Assembly: GCF_001422485.1 (NCBI RefSeq)
Contig: NZ_LMNF01000001.1
Span: 1,876,445 to 1,940,444, forward strand
Direction of reading: 5' to 3'
Origin: Agreia sp. Leaf283
GTDB taxonomy: Bacteria > Actinomycetota > Actinomycetes > Actinomycetales > Microbacteriaceae
DNA length: 64,000 nucleotides
The translations under genes were made by a program, and so were the position numbers. The notes beneath the pieces are model-generated. The model ran no database searches. It worked only from the letters and a program-made list of their open reading frames with translations, and was not told the DNA's origin. Of this stretch, positions 45,501-52,336 are shown one piece after another (position 1 is the first letter of the stretch; the number at the start of each line of letters is the position of its first letter).

Positions 45501-46311
45501 GCTCGACCACGCCATCCACTACCCGGGCGAATCGCTCATGGTCATCACGGCCAGCCCGCGCCACGCCGTGCGCGTGCAGCAGGCCGTGCTCTCTGCATTC
45601 GCGAAGCGCAGCGATCTCAGCGACTTCATTCTGAAGGACCGTGCCGAGCCGTTCATGGTCGCCACCCTCGACCAGTCCGTCGCGCAGAGTCGCGATCGGG
45701 TGATCTTCTCGGTGGGCTACGGAAAGACGACGCACGGCCGCGTGCTCACGAACTTCGGCGCACTGGGCCGACCGGGCGGCGAGCGACTGCTGGCCGTCGG
45801 CATGACCCGCGCGCGCCGGTCGATGGACATCGTCAGCTGCTTCCACCCGCACGACATCGACGAGGAGCGCATGGCCCACGGCATCGTGGCGCTGCGGCAG
45901 ATCCTCACCGAGGTCGAGTCCGGCCCCACACCCGACACGTTCTCGAGCCCGGGCGACGCGCTGCTCATCGACCTTGCACGCCGACTCGGAGCCCGCGGCC
46001 TCGACGTGGCATTCGAACACCGAGGCAAGCTCACCCTGGTGGCCTCGCACGACGGTCGGGCCATCGCCATCGAGACGGATTCGGTCGTGCACGCGTCGAG
46101 CCTCCGCGAGTCGCTGCGCCTGCGCCCCGACATGCTCAGGAGGCTGGGCTGGCACTACCTCCGGGTGCACAGCTTCGAGCTGTTCAGCGACCCCGAGGCT
46201 GTCGCAGCGCGCATCGCCCAGGTCATCGGGGTGCGCGAGCTCAAGGCCGTCGACCGGCCGGCCATCTCGCACAGTTCCGACGAGACGGCGCCGCTCCCGT
46301 TCTCCCGGTAG
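42523..46311 (+). CDS. Giant helicase-like protein with lost Walker motifs, C-terminal nuclease-like domain
   Basis: A 1262-residue protein with the layout of DUF4011/Upf1-like SF1 helicases fused to a REase-like end: N-terminal region about 50-290, motor region 300-1120, end domain about 1140-1262. Motif I is GTGGTQT (321-327) where GxGKT is expected, so the Walker Lys is Gly; motif II is VDAGAT (about 846) instead of DEAS/Q; motif VI GMTRARRS (about 1093) is kept. The end domain shows IAIETDS (about 1181) and RRLGWHYLRVHSFELF, like PD-(D/E)xK nucleases with LGWxxxRxxS. ATP hydrolysis is doubtful. GTG start; TAAGGT lies four to nine bases ahead. Followed at once by a small KPPHW protein. Confidence 0.82.
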   Translation: MWRADKKLDADGLPTVADDDSSAWGSQTAPEKGGRPLTNLTSESRVEPNRERWRHELSRVGGASPLIHFDDSPRNRIDLSATHPGGLAQFITGNATLLSSLIRDELALRTARLAAAAITDKGVELRSVRGIDAVNLGIGFAEWRVEQESFSAPVLLRPVSVRRYGRDFELKLRGGPVVNPELVRALSDQFQIELDADALVALAINNGVFKPQPVIDQLRGLTSQLAWFSVSPRLAVSTFADVSQALVDDADDLAHPVLDALAGNVTARRGVQDAYHPVDATPQDQRPPATDTLLLDADPEQENVIAQIGAGNSLVVKTLPGTGGTQTIVNAVGALIAQNKRVLVVSPRRLSLRGIARRLTDVGLPGVAVSPRTLRRDLIQSIGRNEKARQPHVADVDEALVRLRGVLLDYRSSLGRVDPVLKVSVLDALRELARLELLQTPPSTKARLDRHALEGLASGRVQAAKTLSKAAALGEFRYGPDDSPWYGAAFATSDDAHSAHQLAKKLHKTDLPNLLSGAWELIGQTRMRPFATLTELGVYLRLLLDLRETLDKFQPVVFDRSLTELIAATSNRRDSPQLSSTSRRRLRSLAREYVRPGVHIGDLNEALKHIQQQRTLWYRFAAAGIPPEIPIGIADVQVAYQRVTEDLAQLDLPLGSVGTARQLSSLPIEELVSLVEGLAADSEVLANLQERTALLDTLREHSLDPLLTDLSQRHVPESAVADELELAWWQSVLELMLANDRALLGANTSVLDRLEADFRLVDEAHASASGALLAWQLAETWSVGLVDYPEEAAALKNILRTDGVDSQALHEAAPHLGRVLAPVWLASPYEIAEISDSLHFDTVILVDAGATTLAENVGAIRRGRQVVAFGDPVTQTPSRFDIAIAATPDSSNRAQPEQSVEELHAESALARLAELVPTLQLTRSYRAGGEDLAELVNHRFYGGKIDSLPWAGTFLGHGSLALHYVEGRGGMPDAETGAVESVDDEVDRVVALVLDHAIHYPGESLMVITASPRHAVRVQQAVLSAFAKRSDLSDFILKDRAEPFMVATLDQSVAQSRDRVIFSVGYGKTTHGRVLTNFGALGRPGGERLLAVGMTRARRSMDIVSCFHPHDIDEERMAHGIVALRQILTEVESGPTPDTFSSPGDALLIDLARRLGARGLDVAFEHRGKLTLVASHDGRAIAIETDSVVHASSLRESLRLRPDMLRRLGWHYLRVHSFELFSDPEAVAARIAQVIGVRELKAVDRPAISHSSDETAPLPFSR

Positions 46312-46320
46312 GCTCCCGAG

Positions 46321-46560
46321 GTGCCGAAAGAGACTCACGACCCCGCTGCGGCGCTCCCTCATCCGCCGATTCGGCGTACGGGGCGCCGTCGGGTCACAAC
46401 GGATGCCGTGGCCGGCTCCGACCCGACGCCCCAGCGTGCAGATGGTTCGGCCGTCGAGAAGGCCGACGAAGACACGGATGCGTCGTGGGGTGCCCCTTCA
46501 CCGCGCGGCAGCGACAGGAACGACGACAGGTTGAAGCTGGAGAAGCCGCCTCACTGGTGA
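46321..46560 (+). CDS. Small protein ending KPPHW
   Basis: A 79-residue hydrophilic, probably disordered protein (MPKETHDPAAALPHPPIRRTG...) whose C-terminus DDRLKLEKPPHW resembles the conserved end of a small protein often found behind the helicase-like gene in actinobacteria. GTG start; TAGGCT lies six bases before it, suggesting leaderless transcription, so it might have its own promoter within the end of the preceding gene. Function unknown. Confidence 0.7.
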   Translation: MPKETHDPAAALPHPPIRRTGRRRVTTDAVAGSDPTPQRADGSAVEKADEDTDASWGAPSPRGSDRNDDRLKLEKPPHW

Positions 46561-46582
46561 GCGGGCCCTGCCTCTGAACCGG

Positions 46583-47011
46583 TCAGGCGTCGTGCTGAGT
46601 GCCCGACGACGTCTGCTGCTTGGCGAGCAGATCGCGGATCTCGGTGAGCAGCTCGGCCTCGGTCGGGGGAGTCCTGACCGTCTCGGCGGGGGTCGGCTGC
46701 TGCTTCTTGATGAAGGCCACCTTCTTGAGGTGGTTGATCGGAAGCACGAACGCGAAGTACACGACCACTGCCACGATGAGGAACTGGATGATCGCGGCGA
46801 GCACGGAGCCCAGCTGGATCGCGCTGTCTCCGATGGGAATCGGGAACGCGCCCACCAGGTCTTCGGCCTTGAATGCCGCCGCGATGACGGGGTTGAAGAC
46901 ATTCTCGACGATCGAGTTCACGACCGAGGTGAATGCCGCGCCGATGACGACGGCGACGGCCAGATCGATGACGTTCCCGCGGAGAACGAACTCCTTGAAT
47001 CCTTTGAACAT
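46583..47011 (-). CDS. mscL: Large-conductance mechanosensitive channel MscL
   Basis: A 142-residue channel protein, homopentamer in the cytoplasmic membrane that opens under osmotic downshock. N-terminal helix MFKGFKEFVLRGNVIDLAVAVVIGAAFTSVVNSIVENV is the MscL signature, TM2 covers about 70-92 (IIQFLIVAVVVYFAFVLPIN), and the C-terminal bundle TEAELLTEIRDLLAKQ is complete. GGGGGG just upstream of the ATG is the ribosome site. It converges with the KPPHW gene. Confidence 0.97.
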   Translation of the reverse strand: MFKGFKEFVLRGNVIDLAVAVVIGAAFTSVVNSIVENVFNPVIAAAFKAEDLVGAFPIPIGDSAIQLGSVLAAIIQFLIVAVVVYFAFVLPINHLKKVAFIKKQQPTPAETVRTPPTEAELLTEIRDLLAKQQTSSGTQHDA

Positions 47012-47054
47012 GGTGGGCCCCCTCAGCTGTACTTACAGTTCTCGTCTACCAGTA

Positions 47055-47405
47055 TTACTTGGCCGCGGCGGGTGACGAACTCGAGCCCGACGACGAGCTC
47101 GAGCCTCCCGTGGTCGATGGCGCAGTCGGCGTCGACGGCGCCGCGGGCTTCGAGGCCGACGACGATTCGCCCGATCCACTGGCCTTGCCCGTGCCGCCCG
47201 TGCTGCCCGAGCCGCTCGACTTGTCGGCCGCGCGCGAGTCGGTGCGGTAGAAGCCCGAGCCGTTGAACGTGACGCCCACGGCGCTGAAGACCTTGCGCAG
47301 CTTGCCGCCGCAGACCGGGCAGACCGTGAGCGAGTCGTCGGTGAACGCCTGGTGGATGTCGAAGGCGTTCGTGCACTCGGTGCAGCGGTAGGAATAGGTG
47401 GGCAC
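47055..47405 (-). CDS. FmdB-family zinc-ribbon protein
   Basis: A 116-residue protein: MPTYSYRCTECTNAFDIHQAF and CPVCGGKLRKVFSAVGVTFNGSGFY form the FmdB zinc ribbon (CxxC...CxxC, residues about 8-11 and 29-32), followed by a long Ser/Gly/Ala/Pro low-complexity tail (about 60-116). Members are regulatory-like proteins of uncertain function. It lies between mscL and the formyl-THF cyclo-ligase on the same strand; 43 bases separate it from mscL. Confidence 0.92.
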   Translation of the reverse strand: MPTYSYRCTECTNAFDIHQAFTDDSLTVCPVCGGKLRKVFSAVGVTFNGSGFYRTDSRAADKSSGSGSTGGTGKASGSGESSSASKPAAPSTPTAPSTTGGSSSSSGSSSSPAAAK

Positions 47406-47453
47406 GGGAAAAGCTCCTTGGAACGGTGAGAAAGAGTGCCGAGCGGCGCTGGT

Positions 47454-48032
47454 CTAGAACGTGTGGATCTGCGTGGGGGTGACGATGCCGTCGACGGGCT
47501 GGTCGTGGATCTCGCGCGGAACGGACTCGAGGAGTTCGTCGTCGAAGATCACGGCGTAGACGGGAGGGCACTTCTGCATGCTGCCGAGCGTCTTATCAAA
47601 GTATCCCCGACCCCAGCCCAGCCTGACCCCGGATGCGTCGACCGCGGCCGCAGGAACGATGATGAGGTCGACGTCGTTGATCACCATCGGCCCGAGGATC
47701 TCGCCGACGGGCTCCGGCATGCCGAAGAGACCCTGCGCCTCGGATTCGCCGTCGCCACGGGTCCAGTCGAGCAGGCCGTCTTCGCGGGCGATGGGAAACA
47801 GCACGCGGATGCCGTTCGCCTCTGCCCAGTTGAGGAACTCGCGGGTGTTGGGCTCGTGGGTGGCCGACAGGTAGCACGAGATGAAGGTCGCGCCGGAGTC
47901 GGTCACCAGCTTCTGCAGGTTGCGAGTGAAGCCCTCGGTGGCAGATGCTCTCTCGACGGAGGTGCGGGTGCGGCGGCGCTCACGGAGCTCGGCTCGCAGT
48001 GCTCGCTTGATATTGCTCGGGTCGGTGACCAT
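47454..48032 (-). CDS. 5-formyltetrahydrofolate cyclo-ligase
   Basis: A 192-residue enzyme that converts 5-formyl-THF to 5,10-methenyl-THF with ATP, salvaging folate in the cytoplasm. The signature VPAAAVDASGVRLGWGRGYFDKTL holds the ATP-binding G-W-G-x-G-Y-Y/F-D motif; the N-terminal KRALRAELRERRR binds phosphate. ATG 48032 lies seven bases after TAAAAT on its strand, a leaderless pattern. It is divergent from galU (85-bp shared promoter region), a gene order common in actinobacteria. Confidence 0.94.
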   Translation of the reverse strand: MVTDPSNIKRALRAELRERRRTRTSVERASATEGFTRNLQKLVTDSGATFISCYLSATHEPNTREFLNWAEANGIRVLFPIAREDGLLDWTRGDGESEAQGLFGMPEPVGEILGPMVINDVDLIIVPAAAVDASGVRLGWGRGYFDKTLGSMQKCPPVYAVIFDDELLESVPREIHDQPVDGIVTPTQIHTF

Positions 48033-48117
48033 CTAAGAGATTTTAGTTGCATGGATGTATCGGCCGTGTTTCGCAATCCGGCGCGCCGACCGCTCGCCAT
48101 TGGATAGCCTTGTGCCC

Positions 48118-49008
48118 ATGGGGACCAAGATCACAAAAGCCGTTATTCCTGCAGCCGGACTGGGAACGCGTTTCCTGCCCGCAACCAAGGCGCTGCCTAA
48201 AGAGATGCTGCCTGTCGTCGACAAGCCGGCCATCCAGTACGTCGTCGAGGAGGCCGTGAAAGCCGGCCTCGACGACATCCTCGTCGTCACCGGCCGTAAC
48301 AAGCACGCCCTGGCGAACCACTTCGACCGCGTCACCGAACTCGAAGCCACGTTGGAATCCAAGGGCGACGGCAACAAGCTGCGCATGGTCAACGAGGCCA
48401 CCGCCTTGGCGGAGATGCACTACGTCAGGCAGGGCGATCCTCGCGGTCTCGGCCACGCCGTGTCGCGCGCCCGCATGCATGTCGGCCACCAGCCCTTCGC
48501 CGTGCTCCTGGGTGACGACCTGATCGATGCCCGCGACGAACTGCTCTCGCGCATGATCGAGGTCGCTGAGACGCGCACCGCCAGTGTCGTCGCCCTCCTC
48601 GAGGTCGACCCGTCCGTGGTGCACATGTACGGCGTCGCGTCGATCGAGACCACCGATGAAGACGACGTGGTGCGCATCACCGGACTCGTCGAGAAGCCAT
48701 CCGCCGAAGACGCCCCCTCGAACTACGCGGTCATCGGCCGTTATGTGCTGCAGCCTGAGATCTTCGACGTGCTCGAGAACACGGCTCCCGGCAAGGGCAA
48801 CGAGATCCAGCTCACCGACGCGCTCGAGACCCTCGCCGGAGACACGTCGATCGCGGGTGGTGTGTACGGTGTGGTGTTCCGCGGTCGCCGGTACGATACC
48901 GGAGACAAGCTCGACTACATCAAGGCCATCATCCAGTTGGCCAGTGACCGCGAAGACCTGGGCACCGACCTCCGACCCTGGCTCAAGGAGTACGCCAAGG
49001 GCCTGTAA
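48118..49008 (+). CDS. galU: UTP-glucose-1-phosphate uridylyltransferase
   Basis: A 296-residue enzyme making UDP-glucose from UTP and glucose-1-phosphate for cell-surface glycans. Seen: KAVIPAAGLGTRFLPATKA (nucleotide loop), PKEMLPVVDKPAIQYVVEEA, LLGDDLID and GVVFRGRRYDTGDKLDY. ATG 48118 is chosen, seven bases after TAGCCT; the longer frame upstream is not coding. Typical family length. Followed by a GNAT gene. Confidence 0.97.
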   Translation: MGTKITKAVIPAAGLGTRFLPATKALPKEMLPVVDKPAIQYVVEEAVKAGLDDILVVTGRNKHALANHFDRVTELEATLESKGDGNKLRMVNEATALAEMHYVRQGDPRGLGHAVSRARMHVGHQPFAVLLGDDLIDARDELLSRMIEVAETRTASVVALLEVDPSVVHMYGVASIETTDEDDVVRITGLVEKPSAEDAPSNYAVIGRYVLQPEIFDVLENTAPGKGNEIQLTDALETLAGDTSIAGGVYGVVFRGRRYDTGDKLDYIKAIIQLASDREDLGTDLRPWLKEYAKGL

Positions 49009-49056
49009 CAGCCCCGAAGATCCACCACCACGCAGAAGGAATGACTGTCACCGCCG

Positions 49057-49710
49057 ATGTTTGTTCCCACCCTGTCCGACGGTCCGATCGTCATCCGCCC
49101 CATCCGGGTGCGTGATGCGCGGGCGCTCGAACGCGAGCTCATGGAGAACCGCGGCTGGCTGCGCAAGTGGGAGGCGACCAACCCGCACGGGCCGATGTCC
49201 TTCGACACGCGGGCGAGCATCCGGTCTCTGCAGAGCAACGCGCGGGCCGGCTACGGCCTGCCTTTTCTGATCGAGTACAACGGTGAGCTGGCGGGTCAGC
49301 TGAACGTGTCGTCGATCAGCTACGGATCGGTGTCGTCGGCCAGCATCGGCTACTGGGTGTCCGAGCGGTTCGCGGGCAAGAACATCACGCCCACGGCGGT
49401 CGCCCTCGCCTCCGACTACGCGTTCTTCCAGGTGGGCCTCCACCGCATCGAGATCTGCATCCGTCCGGAGAACGGCCCCAGCCTGCGCGTCGTCGAGAAG
49501 CTGGGCTACCGCTACGAGGGCCTGCGCCGCCGGTTCATCCACATCAACGGCGACTGGCGCGATCACTTCTGCTTCGCCCTCGTCTCCGAGGAGCTGCCGG
49601 TCGGCGTGCTCCGCCGATGGAAGGACGGACGCGTTCCCGCGGGCGAAGGCACGGTGCCCCTCAGCGACCGGGAGGCCGCGCAGCGAGCGATCGAGACGCT
49701 GCCGCGCTGA
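49057..49710 (+). CDS. GNAT acetyltransferase, RimJ-like
   Basis: A 217-residue acetyltransferase: IVIRPIRVRDARALERELMENRGWLRKWEATNP, acetyl-CoA region IGYWVSERFAGKNITPTAVALA, and LHRIEICIRPENGPSLRVVEKLGYRYEG, as in ribosomal-protein-alanine acetyltransferases (RimJ). The C-terminus has a 35-residue extension (VLRRWKDGRVPAGEG...). The gene follows galU by 48 bases and has AGAAGGAA about 14 bases upstream, so co-transcription is likely. The target protein is unknown. Confidence 0.9.
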   Translation: MFVPTLSDGPIVIRPIRVRDARALERELMENRGWLRKWEATNPHGPMSFDTRASIRSLQSNARAGYGLPFLIEYNGELAGQLNVSSISYGSVSSASIGYWVSERFAGKNITPTAVALASDYAFFQVGLHRIEICIRPENGPSLRVVEKLGYRYEGLRRRFIHINGDWRDHFCFALVSEELPVGVLRRWKDGRVPAGEGTVPLSDREAAQRAIETLPR

Positions 49711-49797
49711 TCGCACCACTGCGAATTGGCTGAAGGGTCTTCGCGACACACGCAGGCAGACGGCCTCAACCGCTCCGCTCTCTCATACCGTAGAGGC

Positions 49798-50691
49798 ATG
49801 ACAACGGACTGGCTGGGCGGGGGCCTCATCATCGCTGTCGCAGCCGGGCTGTGGCTGATCTATTTCATGCCGACCTGGTCTCGGCGACGCGAGTACTTCG
49901 CGACCGAACGCAACGCCGTGCGCCTGCAGCAGACCCTGCGCATCCTCGCCGAGACGAGCGAGGTGCCCGACGAGATCCGCGTCGCGACCACGGCGCGCAG
50001 TGTCGCCGAGCAGCAGCGCTACCTGCGCCAGGTCTCACAAGACGCCACTCCCGTCGCCATCCTCATCGCGGCCCGCATCAAGCGTTCGCGCGCGGTCACG
50101 ACGGGCATCCTGCTGCTCTCCGTCTCCGTCGCCGTGCTGGCCGGCTTCCAGATCTCCCTTGCGGGTGCCTGGGTCGTCGTCGCCATCGGTGCCTCGGTGG
50201 CGTCGCTCTGCGTCGTGATGCTCGGCAAGCTCGCCCAGGCCGGTCGAAGCCTGCGTCTTCCTGCCCCGAAGCTCACGGTGCACGACCAGACGCTCGTCGA
50301 CCACGGCGGCTCGTTCCTCGAGGCCGAGCCGCAGCCGGTCGCCGTGCCGGTCGCTCCCAGCGAGTGGACTCCGATTCCTCTCCCGAAGCCCCTTTACGCC
50401 GCCCGCGTCTCCGCTCCCGGGCTCGCCACGGCCCTTCCGTCCGTGGCGCGCGAGGTCTCGCTCGAGATCGAGGCCGATCTTCGTCGGGCCGCATCGGATG
50501 CCGAGAACGCCCTGCGCGCAGCAGCCTCCGCCGGGCCCGCGGTGGCCCCCATCGAGCTGCCGCTCGCGCCCGTCGCCGAGCCGGTGGCGCCCCGCCTGCC
50601 CAGCCGTTTCGCATCCATGGGCATCGTCGACACCGACGACCGCTCGGGGCTCGACCTCGATGAGGTTCTCGCCCGCCGCAGGGCTGGCTGA
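49798..50691 (+). CDS. Membrane protein of unknown function, three helices
   Basis: A 297-residue protein: helix 1 about 5-24 (GGGLIIAVAAGLWLIYFMP), helices 2 and 3 about 102-150, then a soluble C-terminal part with Pro-rich linker and helical stretch EIEADLRRAASDAENALRAAA. WSRRREYFATERNAVRLQQTLRILAET after helix 1 is well kept in actinobacterial relatives near galU. TACCGT six bases before the ATG suggests a leaderless mRNA. No function is known. Confidence 0.75.
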   Translation: MTTDWLGGGLIIAVAAGLWLIYFMPTWSRRREYFATERNAVRLQQTLRILAETSEVPDEIRVATTARSVAEQQRYLRQVSQDATPVAILIAARIKRSRAVTTGILLLSVSVAVLAGFQISLAGAWVVVAIGASVASLCVVMLGKLAQAGRSLRLPAPKLTVHDQTLVDHGGSFLEAEPQPVAVPVAPSEWTPIPLPKPLYAARVSAPGLATALPSVAREVSLEIEADLRRAASDAENALRAAASAGPAVAPIELPLAPVAEPVAPRLPSRFASMGIVDTDDRSGLDLDEVLARRRAG

Positions 50692-50748
50692 CAACCCGCT
50701 CGGTTCGAAGTCGCTGCCGCGGTCGTGATAGTCTTCCAAGGCAGTTCC

Positions 50749-50824
50749 GGGGCATTGGCGCAGTTGGTAGCGCGCTTCGTTCGCATCGAAGAGGTCAGGA
50801 GTTCGAATCTCCTATGCTCCACCA
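50749..50824 (+). tRNA. tRNA-Ala (CGC)
   Basis: Full 76-base cloverleaf with encoded CCA: acceptor GGGGCAT / ATGCTCC (one G-U), anticodon stem CTTCG / CGAAG with loop TTCGCAT, anticodon CGC reading GCG. T loop TTCGAAT. Confidence 0.96.
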
Positions 50825-50834
50825 GAACAGGACT

Positions 50835-50866
50835 GAAGAAGCCCCGGCCATGGCCGGGGCTTCTTC
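50835..50866 (+). terminator. tRNA-Ala terminator
   Basis: GAAGAAGCCCCGGCC / GGCCGGGGCTTCTTC, fifteen pairs with loop AT, followed by TCTTTG: a strong intrinsic terminator eleven bases past the tRNA. Confidence 0.9.
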
Positions 50867-50950
50867 TCTTTGTGCGGTCGTCTCTCCCTCCCGAGAATTC
50901 ACAGTCGCATCAGGGACAGCACCGTCTGAGGCGGGAGTAGCGTTGCAGAG

Positions 50951-52336
50951 ATGACGCGTCCCCTCATCTCCACAGTCGGTCAGCTCAAGGCTTCGGGCCA
51001 CGTGCAGAAGTCCCTTCGGGTCGAGATCCGTGACAACCTCCTGTCGGCCCTTCGCGAGGGCCGCGATCCCTGGCCGGGCCTTCACGGCTTCGAGGCCACG
51101 GTCATCCCGCAGCTGGAGCGCGCGCTCATCGCCGGCCACGACATCGTGCTGCTCGGCGAGCGCGGGCAGGGCAAGACCCGGCTTCTTCGCACGATGGTCG
51201 GCCTGCTCGACGAGTGGTCGCCCGTCATCGACGGATCCGAGCTCGGCGAGCATCCCTTCGAGCCCATCACCAGCCAGAGCATCCGTCGCGCCGAGGAGCT
51301 CGGCGACGAGCTCCCCGTAGCCTGGAGATCCCGCGACGAGCGCTACGCCGAGAAGCTCGCGACTCCCGACACGTCGGTCGCCGACCTCATCGGCGACGTC
51401 GATCCGATGAAGGTGGCGGAGGGCCGGAGCCTCGGAGACCCCGAGACCATCCACTTCGGCCTCATCCCTCGAAGCCATCGCGGCATCGTCGCGATCAATG
51501 AGCTGCCCGACTTGGCCGAGCGCATCCAGGTGGCCATGCTCAACGTCATGGAGGAACGCGACATCCAGATCCGCGGCTACGTGCTGCGGCTGCCGCTCGA
51601 CGTGCTCGTCGTCGCCAGCGCGAACCCCGAGGACTACACCAACCGCGGCCGCATCATCACCCCGCTCAAAGACCGCTTCGGCGCGGAGATACGCACGCAC
51701 TACCCGCTCGAACTGGCCGACGAGGTGTCTATCATTCGGCAGGAGTCCGACCTCGTCGCCGAGGTGCCCGACTACCTCGTCGAGATCCTCGCCCGGTTCA
51801 CGCGGGCGCTCCGCGAGTCCGCGTCCGTCGACCAGCGCAGCGGCGTGAGCGCCCGGTTCGCCATCGCCGGAGCAGAGACGATCGCTGCGGCGGCCATCCA
51901 TCGCGCCACGCGGCAGGGCGAACCGGATGCCGTGGCCCGGCCCGTCGACCTGGAGACGGCCGTCGACGTGCTCGGCGGCAAGATCGAGTTCGAGTCGGGG
52001 GAGGAGGGCCGCGAGGACGAGATCCTCGACCACCTCCTTCGACGAGCCACCGCCGAGACGGTGCACGCGTATCTGCGAGGCATCGACTTCAGGGCGCTCG
52101 TGTCGGCCGTCGAGGACGGCGCGGTGGTGACGACCGGCGAGCAGGTGTCGGCTCGAGAGTTCCTCGGAGGCCTTCCCGTGCTCGGCGAATCCGACCTGTA
52201 CGACCAGATCACCGACCGGCTCGACGCGCGCACAGACGGGCAGCGGGCGGGCGCGATCGAGCTCGCCCTCGAAGGCCTCTTCCTCGATCGAAGGATAAGC
52301 AAGGCGAGCGGCGGAGGCGAGACGATCTATGGCTAG
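50951..52336 (+). CDS. MoxR/ChlI-like AAA+ ATPase
   Basis: A 461-residue AAA+ protein related to the I subunit of magnesium chelatase and MoxR ATPases. Walker A GERGQGKT (about 72-79), Walker-B region GIVAINELPDLAERIQVAMLNVMEERDIQIRG with Asn-Glu in place of the usual Asp-Glu, sensor VASANPEDYTNRGRIITPLKDRFGAEI. It pairs with the VWA protein downstream (overlapping ATG), a MoxR-VWA chaperone arrangement that loads metals or remodels protein complexes. No bacteriochlorophyll genes are near, so the target is unknown. ATG 50951 is eight bases after TAGCGT. Confidence 0.9.
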   Translation: MTRPLISTVGQLKASGHVQKSLRVEIRDNLLSALREGRDPWPGLHGFEATVIPQLERALIAGHDIVLLGERGQGKTRLLRTMVGLLDEWSPVIDGSELGEHPFEPITSQSIRRAEELGDELPVAWRSRDERYAEKLATPDTSVADLIGDVDPMKVAEGRSLGDPETIHFGLIPRSHRGIVAINELPDLAERIQVAMLNVMEERDIQIRGYVLRLPLDVLVVASANPEDYTNRGRIITPLKDRFGAEIRTHYPLELADEVSIIRQESDLVAEVPDYLVEILARFTRALRESASVDQRSGVSARFAIAGAETIAAAAIHRATRQGEPDAVARPVDLETAVDVLGGKIEFESGEEGREDEILDHLLRRATAETVHAYLRGIDFRALVSAVEDGAVVTTGEQVSAREFLGGLPVLGESDLYDQITDRLDARTDGQRAGAIELALEGLFLDRRISKASGGGETIYG

